This document shows, one piece after another, positions 19,908 to 28,438 of a stretch of 64,000 nucleotides of DNA (positions within the stretch are counted from its first letter, which is position 1; every line of letters begins with the position of its first letter). The notes beneath the pieces were generated by a model. The model worked only from the letters and a program-made list of their open reading frames with translations, was not told the origin of the DNA and searched no databases. The stretch is taken from contig NZ_JAIVFW010000001.1 in NCBI RefSeq assembly GCF_020829595.1, positions 124,001-188,000 on the forward strand. The letters run 5' to 3'. Source of the stretch: Nostoc sp. CHAB 5844. GTDB lineage: Bacteria; Cyanobacteriota; Cyanobacteriia; Cyanobacteriales; Nostocaceae. Made by a program: the position numbers and the translations under genes.

Positions 19908-21425
19908 TTATTTTGGCTTCGATCTCAAACTGTTAGTTATTTGTAATATATCAAAAAATGTATTTCTACCATTAGGAATAATCATCCACATAACAAAATA
20001 CAACAGGCTATACAATACAAAATCTATAAATAGACTAATCAGTATATTTATACCATTTGGAAATAATTGATTAATTCCAACTAAGCCCCCAGCAGCAACA
20101 AGAGAGGCACAGCAAGGTCTAGATAGTGTGTTTATTAGATCGGTTAATCGTAATGGTGTGTTTCTATAGCAGTAAATAAATCTAGGCACTTGTAGAATTG
20201 ATAAAGACAAACTATAACTTATAGCTACACCAATAGCACCCCAATAAACTCCAATCATAAAACTGATTACAATTGTAGCCGATGTAACTATTCCCCAGCG
20301 AAACTGACGATCTGTTTTTCCTAAAGATTCATATACCCATCCCGTTGCCACATTAAATGTACCAATAAAAGCAGCTGGCATTAAAAACCTAAAGATAGGA
20401 ACTGCATCCAACCATTGTTTTCCTAACATCAAAAAAATTACCTTATCAGCGGAGGCAAACATAAACGCAACAATTGGCATACCAACAGTAGTAATTAATA
20501 AAACTGCTTTATAGTAATACCTACGGTACTTTTCTGGTTCAGACTGTAAACTACTTAATGCGGGAAGAGCAACACTTGTGACCGGACCATTGATTTGGGT
20601 AATTGGTAACAATAGTAATTTATAAGCCTGAGCATAAAGACCCAACTCTTGCGGACCCCAGTATTGACCAATCAGTATATTGTCTAGGTTTCTAGCAAAA
20701 TAGTTAACTAAGTTAAAACCTGTAACGTTACCCCCGAAAGCTAACATTGAACGAATATCAGAACCTTTGAATGGTATTCCAGGTCGCCAATCGCAAGCAA
20801 CCCAAACAGCCACAGCATTGGTATTGGCTATTGCTATCTGCATCAATACTAATGCCCAATAACCTAAACCATACCATGCAGATATGACAGCAGTTGCCAC
20901 ACCAGCCAACATCGAAATAATATTGATCTTGGCAAGTTTTTTAAATTGCATCTGTCTTTGTAGCAATGCTTGGTGCTGAACAGTTAAACCGCCAAAAATA
21001 AAACTGCTTGCTAAAGCAAGGGTAATCCAAGTTAAGCGTGGCTCTTTATAAAACCATGCAATCACAGGTGCTAATCCTGCAACTACTAGTGCAGTAGTGC
21101 AACTTATTGCAAAGTTGATCCAAAATAAGGTGCTGACTTGTTTGTGATTTATCTCAGATTTTTGAATTGTTGCGCTTGAAAGACCTAAGTCGTTAAATAA
21201 ACCAGCAAAGCCAGTGATCACAGTTACCATACCGATTAAGCCGTAGTCTTCTGGTGCAAGTAAGCGTGCAAGAACTATAGTAGAACTTGTTTGTAAAACA
21301 AACTTACTAGCCTGAGCAACCATAGTTACTACACCACCCCGCACAGAGTGACCTTTTAGATCTGCCTTGAGATGATCGGTATTAAAGTACTGTTGCTGTT
21401 TCTCATTAGAAGAAAGATTTTTCAT
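19908..21425 (-). CDS. Lipopolysaccharide/exopolysaccharide flippase (Wzx-like)
   Basis: A 505-residue polytopic protein of the MOP exporter superfamily with about 12-14 hydrophobic segments. After a short cytoplasmic N-terminus (LKGHSVRGGVVTMVAQASKF) comes LARLLAPEDYGLIGMVTVI, typical of WzxC-like oligosaccharide flippases. It would move the lipid-linked repeat unit across the inner membrane for the Wzy-like protein at 8366. It lies directly downstream of the WecG-type gene. Confidence 0.88.
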   Translation of the reverse strand: MKNLSSNEKQQQYFNTDHLKADLKGHSVRGGVVTMVAQASKFVLQTSSTIVLARLLAPEDYGLIGMVTVITGFAGLFNDLGLSSATIQKSEINHKQVSTLFWINFAISCTTALVVAGLAPVIAWFYKEPRLTWITLALASSFIFGGLTVQHQALLQRQMQFKKLAKINIISMLAGVATAVISAWYGLGYWALVLMQIAIANTNAVAVWVACDWRPGIPFKGSDIRSMLAFGGNVTGFNLVNYFARNLDNILIGQYWGPQELGLYAQAYKLLLLPITQINGPVTSVALPALSSLQSEPEKYRRYYYKAVLLITTVGMPIVAFMFASADKVIFLMLGKQWLDAVPIFRFLMPAAFIGTFNVATGWVYESLGKTDRQFRWGIVTSATIVISFMIGVYWGAIGVAISYSLSLSILQVPRFIYCYRNTPLRLTDLINTLSRPCCASLVAAGGLVGINQLFPNGINILISLFIDFVLYSLLYFVMWMIIPNGRNTFFDILQITNSLRSKPK

Positions 21426-21631
21426 GAATCTAGGTTAGGTTGAATATGATTGTCACTTCCCTGTGTCCAAAATTAGTATTTGTTTCTCAGTATTCATACC
21501 AATTGAAAACAGCTATTACTGGTGTTTACTAATTGTAGAATACACCTAAGCTAAATATTTCTATTTTGATTTCATCTCATCTCAAGGCAGATCTAAAAGG
21601 TCGCTTGATAATTTCTCAAATTTTAGGTTGC

Positions 21632-22429
21632 TCAATCCCCGCTTCCTTCAAAGAAGACTTCTGCAAGACGACTTGATGAAAGTAATTGCTTAGTTGCCAG
21701 CCACATAAAAGGCGGTATTGTTGTTGCGTAACGCTTCCAGAGTCGGCGTGGCTCTTGAATCCAGCGATAAAGCCATTCTAGTCCTAAGTCTCTTACTATA
21801 CGGGGCGCACGCTTTTGGATTCCGGCATACACAGGAAAAACTCCACCCACTCCAATCATCACGGCGCGAATTTTACCTTTGTGTTGAGCCATCCATTTTT
21901 CTTGTTTTGGACATCCTAGAGATACCCAGACTATACGCGCACCACTGGAGTTGATTTTATTAATTAAAACTTCGTCTTCAGTTTCTGTCAGTGGGCGGAA
22001 AGGTAAGGGTTCCATCCCTGCTATTTTCAGTTGGGGAAATTCTTGTTCTAATCTTGCTTGCATCTTGGCAAGAATTTCAGTTTGTGAACCTACAAAGAAA
22101 ACACTAAGATTATGTGCTGGTGCATGTTGACATGTCTCGACAAAAATATCCATTCCCGCTACACGATCTTGATAACGAGATCCCATTCGACGCATCATCC
22201 AGACTAAAGGCATACCATCGGGAGTGACAATATCTGAATTTTTTAGTACGTTAGCGAAATCTGGATTCCAGTGTGCTTCCATGAGCATGTGTACATTTGC
22301 TACACATACTGTTCTGCTTTCTTGAGCGATCGCCCATCTTATTATTGTTTGTATCTGATCCTCAAAGCGTAAGGCAGTAACAGGAAAATCAAGTACTTTT
22401 TGTGTAGGCAGAAACACTTCTGCTACCAT
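21632..22429 (-). CDS. WecG/TagA/CpsF-family glycosyltransferase
   Basis: A 265-residue GT26 enzyme with the family signatures TPDGMPLVWMMRRMG, RVAGMDIFVETC and VWVSLGCPKQEKWMAQH followed by GVGGVFPVYAG. Members add ManNAc-type or related sugars to the lipid-linked first sugar, so this may be the second step of repeat-unit assembly. AAGGAG precedes the ATG. It is the first gene of the minus-strand cluster, and an NtcA-type promoter candidate lies about 280 bp upstream. Confidence 0.9.
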   Translation of the reverse strand: MVAEVFLPTQKVLDFPVTALRFEDQIQTIIRWAIAQESRTVCVANVHMLMEAHWNPDFANVLKNSDIVTPDGMPLVWMMRRMGSRYQDRVAGMDIFVETCQHAPAHNLSVFFVGSQTEILAKMQARLEQEFPQLKIAGMEPLPFRPLTETEDEVLINKINSSGARIVWVSLGCPKQEKWMAQHKGKIRAVMIGVGGVFPVYAGIQKRAPRIVRDLGLEWLYRWIQEPRRLWKRYATTIPPFMWLATKQLLSSSRLAEVFFEGSGD

Positions 22430-22711
22430 AGCTCACTCCTTGTGTCAAAGATAAATAGCAACAGATTACCTCAGGCACTCTCAATGTTTAAATAAGCCAA
22501 TTAGATAAATTTTGACTCTTTTTTGAGCTTGTAGCATTTTTACACGAGAACACATGAATGTTAAATAGTTTTTCAGCAATTTTTCTGTTTGCTGAAGACT
22601 GTTCAAAAAATTACAACCGTAATTTAGCTTACTAGCTTCACTAAACTTTACTACACTAGTATGTCAAACTTTATATTTACTTTATATTTTTCTAGGAATT
22701 GGTTTACGCAA

Positions 22712-22754
22712 ACATTACATTACTACTTAATTACTTTTACGTAATAGTAGTTAC
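22712..22754 (-). promoter_or_regulatory. Candidate NtcA-activated promoter of the polysaccharide cluster
   Basis: On the minus strand GTAACTACTATTAC fits the NtcA consensus GTA-N8-TAC exactly (22741-22754). It is followed after 23 bases by TAATGT (22712-22717), which fits the TAN3T -10 box. The known architecture of NtcA-activated promoters is GTAN8TAC, N22-24, TAN3T. The start codon of the WecG-type gene is about 280 bases downstream. The site matches by sequence only; activity is inferred. Confidence 0.5.
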
Positions 22755-23095
22755 TTGAGAAAAATTATATTGTAAATTTAACCAATTTTTTATATGTCAA
22801 GCCACTTAAAGAGGATTTACCAATTAAATGTATTTAAATTAATAGACATAACTATATTAGTTAATAATTTTTTTTTATAGCTTAGAGTAATTTTACAAAA
22901 TAATTTAAATTCTTGAAAGAAATATCAAATAAAAGACAACGAATAATAATTCGGACACAGAATACGACACTGTAAAGGATTTCTTAACTTCCACGACAAT
23001 CAATGTATCGTAATCATTAATTAAAGTTGTACTAATGATAAACAAAGCGCTTAATCTTTATTTTTATTTGTTTATGCGCGTTTTGGAAAAACTCA
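22755..23095. other. AT-rich non-coding region upstream of the polysaccharide cluster
   Basis: About 340 bp of very AT-rich sequence lies between the NtcA-like site and the small basic frame at 23096. No repeat, RNA gene or coding frame with a ribosome binding site is apparent. Confidence 0.4.
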
Positions 23096-23311
23096 TTAGT
23101 TCAAATTGTCAGAATGAGCCAAAAAAAAGGAGAGAATTATTTCTCTCCTCTCTCTTTTATTATTGTCAGTGTTCTCTGGTTGATTATTTTCCTTTAATCG
23201 TTGCCGTAGCATTTGTCTTTGTTTCTTTAGTTGCCGTTTTCTTGCTGAACCACCTTTGCCTTTATCGTTTCTCCCTTCTCGGCGGGGAGATTCCCATCTT
23301 TTCAAACGCAT
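23096..23311 (-). CDS. Small basic hypothetical protein, or non-coding RNA locus
   Basis: A 71-codon frame, MRLKRWESPRREGRND..., very rich in Lys, Arg and Gln (KRQLKKQRQMLRQRL), as in small nucleic-acid-binding proteins. I do not recognise the family. The last ~17 codons run through a terminator-like hairpin (23121-23148) that would act on this same strand. If the terminator works, the transcript would end before the stop codon, so the locus may instead make a short RNA. The frame on the opposite strand (23035-23313) looks like a shadow. Confidence 0.35.
   Translation of the reverse strand: MRLKRWESPRREGRNDKGKGGSARKRQLKKQRQMLRQRLKENNQPENTDNNKRERREIILSFFLAHSDNLN
23121..23148 (-). terminator. 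Rho-independent terminator, minus-strand direction
   Basis: An 8-bp stem (GGAGAGAA pairing with TTCTCTCC) is followed on the minus strand by eight Ts. On the plus strand the same stem is followed only by TCTCTCTTTT, a weaker tract. Confidence 0.7.
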
Positions 23312-23702
23312 AAATTATTTGTCACTTGTGTGTATTGGTTAATAAGCCTATTATAATAGATAAATATGTCAAATGTCTATCTAATTTTAACGGCTTCTTT
23401 ATTGGGGTTTTACCTATTGATTATCATATCTGACCTCATAAAATGCTGCTGGAACACTTTAGACTCTATCAAGCGGCAATAGTTTATTGTTCGGTTACTG
23501 ACAGAATTCACATTAAAAAGCTTCGATTACTTTTATGCTGAAGAATTCATGTGAAAAATTAGGCTATAGACACTTTATCCAAGTTTAGTAATCTAACTAT
23601 ATTATTCAACAGCCGTAGCGTAATACACTAAAACTACTAGAAGCAGTGCGTTAGGCTTGCTTTAATACACTTCAACAAATCTGAAATTTATAAGGTAAGC
23701 TT
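23312..23702. other. Intergenic region without clear features
   Basis: About 390 bp. It contains short fragments such as GTAGCGTAATACACT and GTGCGTTAGGC that resemble pieces of dispersed cyanobacterial repeats, but no coding frame or RNA gene that I can support. The promoter of the gene at 23703 is presumably here. Confidence 0.4.
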
Positions 23703-24125
23703 GTGTCTGATTTAGAACTACACAAATATCTTCCCAAACTTCCTGAAGCAGCGCTGCAAGAATTTACAGAATGGTGTGTTTTAGAGCAGTCAAAAGCCGC
23801 AGGTATAGAATTTACTCCAGACATAACCAAGTTAGACAATTTAATTCCAAATGAGTATATTTGGCAACTTATTGATCAGTTTATGAAAGTGAAGCCAGAC
23901 CCAATTAAAGCTGGTCTAGTATCAACAATAGCTGGTCAAGAAGCTGATAGTCATGGTTTGACAGGTTCAGCAATCATGGCTGATTTTGTTTCTCTTTATG
24001 TCAAGTATTTAATTCCCGAAAATGGCACAACTCCAGAAGAAGCGAAAAAGTTAATCACCGAAGCCGCAATTCAGCAGTATGAAAAGCTATCTGAACTTGC
24101 TGATAAATATAATGTAATGTTTTAG
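23703..24125 (+). CDS. Hypothetical protein
   Basis: A 140-residue protein with a GTG start (VSDLELHKYLPKLPE). It is soluble, acidic and mostly helical by composition, with no signal peptide, membrane segment or motif I know. The codon pattern and the clean end before a weak hairpin (24151-24180) suggest a real gene. It lies 100 bp before the nuclease-like gene at 24228 in the same direction. Function unknown. Confidence 0.6.
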   Translation: MSDLELHKYLPKLPEAALQEFTEWCVLEQSKAAGIEFTPDITKLDNLIPNEYIWQLIDQFMKVKPDPIKAGLVSTIAGQEADSHGLTGSAIMADFVSLYVKYLIPENGTTPEEAKKLITEAAIQQYEKLSELADKYNVMF

Positions 24126-24227
24126 GTTGTGTTTATTTGTTAACTATTCAGAGGCTTTGTCTATATTATGAGGCAAAGCCCTTAAGTTGTAACATAAGAA
24201 TACAACAAGCGGATGAAGAATTAAATT

Positions 24228-24833
24228 ATGCCCTACAGTGACTTTACACTCAAAAAGGTTAAAAAGGATTTTAGGCTTACGGTAATCGAACCTTTTGATT
24301 TGCTCCAAGATATTCAATCTGTCACTCCTAGCCAATTTTTAACAGAAACTATTAATAAACGCTTAAGTTTAGCCCTGGCAGTTAATACTGAAAAAGCTAG
24401 AAGTGAGTGGTTGGTGTCTCCCATCCTTTCAGAATTAAAAGATATTTTATCTAAAGAAATTAGCTTATTTTCTGGTACAGATTTTACAGTAGATCCAGCT
24501 TTAGGATTAAGCGGTGTTTGTGATTTTTTGATCAGCCGTTCTCCAGAACAACTAGAGATTGAAGCTCCCGCCCTTGTAGTAGTTGAAGCGAAAAAAGCAG
24601 ACTTGAATCCAGGTATCGGACAGTGTATTGCTGAAATGGTTGCCGCCCAGATGTTTAACGAAATGAACAATAGTCCGATACCTATAATTTACGGTGCAAT
24701 TACGTCAGGCGATCGCTGGAAGTTTCTCAAACTAGAATCCCAAACCGTCACAATTGGGCTAACAGAGTACAACATTCCTCCTGTCGATAAGGTGCTGGGG
24801 ATATTGTTAAGCTTTGTTTCCAATATCAGTTGA
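24228..24833 (+). CDS. PD-(D/E)XK nuclease-like hypothetical protein
   Basis: A 201-residue protein common in filamentous cyanobacteria. The middle has the pattern of a PD-(D/E)XK nuclease core related to the HsdR N-terminus: Asp in LSGVCDFLISRS (near residue 104), then VVVEAKKADLNPG giving E-x-K (near residue 124), and IGQCIAEMVAAQMFN as the following helix. No methylase or specificity gene is near, so it is not part of a visible restriction system. Nuclease activity is inferred from motifs only. Confidence 0.65.
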   Translation: MPYSDFTLKKVKKDFRLTVIEPFDLLQDIQSVTPSQFLTETINKRLSLALAVNTEKARSEWLVSPILSELKDILSKEISLFSGTDFTVDPALGLSGVCDFLISRSPEQLEIEAPALVVVEAKKADLNPGIGQCIAEMVAAQMFNEMNNSPIPIIYGAITSGDRWKFLKLESQTVTIGLTEYNIPPVDKVLGILLSFVSNIS

Positions 24834-24997
24834 GCAGTCTGTGTCGAATTTCGACACCTCAATAGTAGACTTATTTCAGAAGTTTTTCTTTCTAGCTTGG
24901 ATGTAATCATAAGCTAACTTTTTACCGAACCGCATTAGACACGAAGTGGCTTCCCGCAGGGTAGGCGCAAAGAGCGCAAAGAGTGTGAAGAAAATAC

Positions 24998-25114
24998 AGG
25001 ACTTACGCAAAAATAGCCAAAAAGCTCAATTTATCGTAGACGCGCAGCGGCTTCCCGAAGGGTACCGCCAAGTCGCCAAGAACGCCAAGAAATCATAGAG
25101 TCTGCGTAAGTCCT
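24998..25114. mobile_element. MITE-like element, copy 1
   Basis: A 117-bp non-coding element bounded by perfect 12-bp inverted ends (AGGACTTACGCA and TGCGTAAGTCCT). A related 111-bp element lies at 56267-56377 with the same ends and a similar interior (GCCAAGAACGCCAAGAA). The interior also contains a fragment (GCAGCGGCTTCCCGAAGGGT) of a GC-rich dispersed repeat. No transposase gene is present. The surrounding spacer (24834-25128) holds another piece of the same type (CTTCCCGCAGGGTAGGCG, 24952-24969). Confidence 0.75.
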
Positions 25115-25128
25115 AAAATAGTTATGTT

Positions 25129-25512
25129 TTAGTCATCTACATTGTTCAACCAGTTTTCAAGGCGTTCAAGAAGTGTAAACATAGTTTCTGTAATATAATC
25201 AGACTGGTCAACCATAACTTTATATTCATCGAACTGATACTTGCTAAATTCATCAAATATACAGTAGTGAAATGTTAACCAGTTCCGCTTGGGGTAAATA
25301 GTAATTTTAGGTAGTTGACTTATTTTGCGCCAATCATGAGAAATTTGAATATGGAGAGATTGGTGTGATAGCAAAGGAAAAAATAGGTTTGAAAACCTAG
25401 ATTCAATAATTTGGTCTACCAACCAAACCATAACCTCAAAAGAAAGATGTCGATTAGGAATTGACGGATTTTGATAGTAATTCTTAATGCTGTACCAATC
25501 TTCTTGTGACAT
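25129..25512 (-). CDS. Hypothetical protein
   Basis: A 127-residue protein if started at MSQEDWYSIKNYY; an in-frame ATG extends it by 17 residues to 25563. It is rich in aromatic residues (Trp, Tyr, Phe), soluble, and has no motif I recognise. It diverges from hupW with 63 bp between starts. A function in hydrogenase maturation is possible only by position and is not supported by sequence. Confidence 0.5.
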   Translation of the reverse strand: MSQEDWYSIKNYYQNPSIPNRHLSFEVMVWLVDQIIESRFSNLFFPLLSHQSLHIQISHDWRKISQLPKITIYPKRNWLTFHYCIFDEFSKYQFDEYKVMVDQSDYITETMFTLLERLENWLNNVDD

Positions 25513-25575
25513 AAACTGCTTTTTTATTAAAGTTGCACTATTAAAAATTAAGTATAGTGTCACAATTAGTAATTT

Positions 25576-26043
25576 ATGCTAACTATTATTGGATGCGGAA
25601 ATCTCAATCGCTGCGACGACGCTGTAGGTGTAATTATCGCCCAACGCTTACAACAATATCTAGTCGAAAATCCTCACTCCAATGTGCGCGTGTATGACTG
25701 TGGAACCGCAGGGATGGAGGTAATGTTTCAAGCTAGAGGTAGTAAACAATTAGTGATTATTGATGCTAGTTCAACTAATTCTGAAGCGGGTGCAATATTT
25801 AAGGTTCCGGGCAAAGAATTGGAAGCTTTGCCGGAACCTAGTTATAACTTGCATGATTTTCGTTGGGATAATGCATTAGCCGCCGGACGAAAAATATTTC
25901 AGAATGATTTTCCTGAAGATGTGACTGTTTATTTAATTGAGGCGGCAAATCTTGGTCTTGGACTGGAGTTAAGTCCTGTGGTGAAACATGCTGCTGATCT
26001 GGTTTTTGAAGAGGTAGTTGCAATTATCAGACAGAGTAATTAG
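25576..26043 (+). CDS. hupW: Hydrogenase maturation protease (HupW type)
   Basis: A 155-residue protease of the HyaD/HybD family, which clips the C-terminus of the [NiFe]-hydrogenase large subunit after nickel insertion. The nickel-sensing site is visible: GCGNLNRCDDAVG with Asp14/Asp15, IIDAS with Asp63 and His93 in YNLHDFRW. In Anabaena HupW serves the uptake hydrogenase HupSL, which recycles H2 from nitrogenase; the place next to the nif cluster supports HupW over HoxW. hupSL is not in the window. The stop codon lies at the edge of heptamer repeats (GTCATTT) at 26043-26070. Confidence 0.85.
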   Translation: MLTIIGCGNLNRCDDAVGVIIAQRLQQYLVENPHSNVRVYDCGTAGMEVMFQARGSKQLVIIDASSTNSEAGAIFKVPGKELEALPEPSYNLHDFRWDNALAAGRKIFQNDFPEDVTVYLIEAANLGLGLELSPVVKHAADLVFEEVVAIIRQSN

Positions 26044-26074
26044 TCATTGGTCATTTGTCATTTGTCATTTGTGA

Positions 26075-26455
26075 CTATCCAGCCATGTCACGGTAAACAG
26101 CGAGTTCATCTACTCTCATTTCAAAAGGTATACCTTGGCTTTCTGGAGGACAAACGCGAATTTTTGCACTGCTAACAATTGTTTGGAGTAATGTCCCCAT
26201 TGGTACGATTTGTTGTAATACTCGCCAGTTGGTAACAGGGTCTGGACATTCAATTACTATTGTCATTGCGCTGGCATCGGTTGTGACATACCATCGACAA
26301 TTAGATAGAAGATTTTGAATCGTGCGATCGCACGATTCGTAAAAGTATTTACTAATAGAATGCTCTAGTTGTTGCCGCAAAATAATATCTGCCGATGTTA
26401 GCTGCATTGGACGGTAATTGTAATCATCATTGAAACAATACATATACCTAACCAT
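26075..26455 (-). CDS. Conserved hypothetical protein beside hupW
   Basis: Up to 126 residues; the start could also be at MQLTSADIIL (26407), where the sequence begins to look like a folded domain. I do not recognise the family. It is soluble, with WYVTTDASAMTIVIECPD in the middle. It converges with hupW and lies 17 bp downstream of the SagB-type gene in the same direction, so it is likely in that transcript. Confidence 0.55.
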   Translation of the reverse strand: MVRYMYCFNDDYNYRPMQLTSADIILRQQLEHSISKYFYESCDRTIQNLLSNCRWYVTTDASAMTIVIECPDPVTNWRVLQQIVPMGTLLQTIVSSAKIRVCPPESQGIPFEMRVDELAVYRDMAG

Positions 26456-26472
26456 CTCTACTTACAAAACTA

Positions 26473-27783
26473 CTAATTGCCAATAGCCATTGCGTAGAAG
26501 ATATCCTTGGTTGTTTCTAAGAAACTCTGGGTTTCATCGTCATAAAAAGCGCCAATTCCGCTACATTGTATCCCCAAGTAGTTGCTACTCAGGTAAACTC
26601 TGTGTCCTAAAAAACCTGCTAACTGCATAGCGGTTTGATAACTTGTATGGTTGGACACAAAAAATAATGTTACTGCACAATCACGAGCGATGGCTGCGCC
26701 AACGTCTTTGACGAACGCTTGATTAATGCATAAATAACCAGTATGTTCGCTAAAATCACCACTTTTAATTAGATGATTGCCTTGATATAACCCAGGGGAT
26801 ATCCCCTTAACTCGATGCACGACTGAATAAACTTTTATTGCTTCACAACTTTCTGTGGGAATTGGTTGCTTTAGTTGCTGCAATATCCTGAAATAATCTT
26901 CTTGAGAAATCAACTGTTTCCGGAAACGTCTATTTGAACGTCTATGCCAAACAGTTTGATAAAATTTATCCTTGTCAAACTTAAACTTTGGATGCTCTAA
27001 CTGTTGCTTTGAACTCTTTTGTAAAGCTGTGACTTGATAGCTATCTTCAATAAATTGATTAGCTTCAAAATAATCTGTGCCACAAACAAAAGGAACCTTC
27101 AGCCTTAAGCGTCTCACATTCTTTTCTTCTACTTCCCCGCATAAAATACAAGCAGTCACAAACTCTTTATTCTCAAAACCCAAGTCTGAATTAAGAGCTA
27201 ACTTATCAAAGTCGAAAATTAGCTGGATATCTTTGTCATGGAGATAAGCTGATGCAGCAATTGTACCTAAATGGTGTCCGCTATCTAAAAAGCAATATCT
27301 CAGACTTCTGTTTTTATATTTCCAGCTAGACCTATAATAAACGCAACTAATTAAAAAAATGATTCCCTTGATACATTTGCTCGGTATAATATAACTTTCT
27401 AAGCCATCATCGATTAATTCATATATCAGTGTTAGACAATTATTCTCAACTTCTAGATGGTAGATGCCATCAACTATTTCAGGTATTCCACGAATTTGTA
27501 CATAAACCTCTGTAGGATATAGACCACCTGCGGAGGGATTTATACGTAGTTTGTAAGCTACATCTTTATAAGTCTCCTCTAGAGTGATTGCACCTGTTAA
27601 GTAAATAAATGAATGGATTGGATGATTGAGATTTAATTGCAACCTACGATAAAATTTTGGATATTGTTTAAAAGCCAATGGTTGAGTTGTAGGGTTTACA
27701 TAATTAGGATCAAGTTGCACTGATAGGTAAGAATGTTTAGTCGCTTGATGATAGTTTTTGCTAGATAAATCATTTTGCAGCAT
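26473..27783 (-). CDS. SagB-type FMN oxidoreductase (nitroreductase fold)
   Basis: A 436-residue protein made of two nitroreductase-like halves, as in SagB/ThcOx-family dehydrogenases. The first half has LRINPSAGGLYPTEVYVQI and FLDSGHHLGTIAASAYL; the second has HRRSNRRFRKQLISQEDY and MQLAGFLGHRVYLSSNYLGI. Classical SagB enzymes oxidise thiazolines or oxazolines in peptide natural products with FMN. No cyclodehydratase (YcaO) or precursor peptide is visible here, so it is probably a stand-alone member. It overlaps the end of the ankyrin pseudogene by 14 bp, suggesting a former operon. Confidence 0.75.
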   Translation of the reverse strand: MLQNDLSSKNYHQATKHSYLSVQLDPNYVNPTTQPLAFKQYPKFYRRLQLNLNHPIHSFIYLTGAITLEETYKDVAYKLRINPSAGGLYPTEVYVQIRGIPEIVDGIYHLEVENNCLTLIYELIDDGLESYIIPSKCIKGIIFLISCVYYRSSWKYKNRSLRYCFLDSGHHLGTIAASAYLHDKDIQLIFDFDKLALNSDLGFENKEFVTACILCGEVEEKNVRRLRLKVPFVCGTDYFEANQFIEDSYQVTALQKSSKQQLEHPKFKFDKDKFYQTVWHRRSNRRFRKQLISQEDYFRILQQLKQPIPTESCEAIKVYSVVHRVKGISPGLYQGNHLIKSGDFSEHTGYLCINQAFVKDVGAAIARDCAVTLFFVSNHTSYQTAMQLAGFLGHRVYLSSNYLGIQCSGIGAFYDDETQSFLETTKDIFYAMAIGN

Positions 27784-28224
27784 TTTTCAGCATCCTTAAA
27801 ACTTCGATAGTAGTGGCAAAATCTATAGCTTTGTAATCATCTAAATTTTTTAAATCTAAATTGGGATGATGTTTTAAAAGTAACTTGACGACTTCTGCCT
27901 TGCCTGCTGAGGCTGCATACATTAAAACTGTCGCACCATTATCATTTTGATTATCAATATTAATTTTCATTTCCAGCAGCAAGTTAATTAATTCATAATG
28001 AAAGCAAACCATAAAGCATTATTACTATCATTATTTGTGGAATTAATGTCCGCACCTGCACCAATCAATTCTTGAACGACTGAGTAATTACCTTCTCTGG
28101 TGGCTTTCATCAAAGCTGTATCACCATTTTCACCAAGCTGATTTAATTTTTCAGGGTTGTAGTTGTTAGTGATCAACCATTCACAAGTTGTTGCACTCAA
28201 ACCTTGCTGACTGTGTTGTTTCAT
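27770..28224 (-). pseudogene. Frameshifted ankyrin-repeat protein gene
   Basis: Two adjacent minus-strand frames make one ankyrin protein of about 150 residues. The upstream part (27988-28224) has GDTALMKATREGNYSVVQEL and GADINSTNNDSNNALWFA; the downstream part (27770-28012) continues CFHYELINLLLEMKINIDNQ and VLMYAASAGKAEVVKLLL. The repeat phase joins properly only after a frame change near 27999-28008. There the sequence TTTGCTTTC would restore the expected ALWFACF if it were TTTGCTTGCTTTC, so loss of one 4-base repeat unit is the simple explanation. It could still be a sequencing error. Ankyrin repeats mediate protein binding. Confidence 0.75.
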
Positions 28225-28438
28225 AAGTACCTTAAATTACATTACATATTGCACTAATGGTTTTATAGCAATTCAATTCTGGTAAGTCACTGCGTTCAAC
28301 CCCTACTACGCATTTGTTTCATTTTTTTATGGAATTGGTATTACTAACAAAAGGGAATGGTGGACAATGCCCACCATTCACAAAAGACTCTCTGAAAATC
28401 TTGTCTATAGGGTTGTAAAAACTCCTATCAACTCACAC
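28225..28438. other. Spacer between the ankyrin and CBS-CP12 genes
   Basis: About 210 bp with no coding frame. GAATGGTGGACA and TGCCCACCATTC (28354-28379) form an imperfect hairpin that might end transcription of the CBS-CP12 gene on the minus strand, though no strong T tract follows. Confidence 0.35.

Noticed and set aside
23035-23313. 92-codon plus-strand frame
   Set aside because: It is the complement of the basic frame and includes a terminator stem; its hydrophobic, Phe/Leu-rich residues arise from the antisense of Lys/Gln codons.
24228-24833. Restriction-modification system
   Set aside because: Only a nuclease-like core is present, with no methyltransferase, specificity subunit or helicase domain.
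26473-27783. A peptide natural-product (TOMM) cluster around the SagB-type gene
   Set aside because: No YcaO cyclodehydratase, precursor peptide or export gene lies nearby, so a biosynthetic cluster is not supported.
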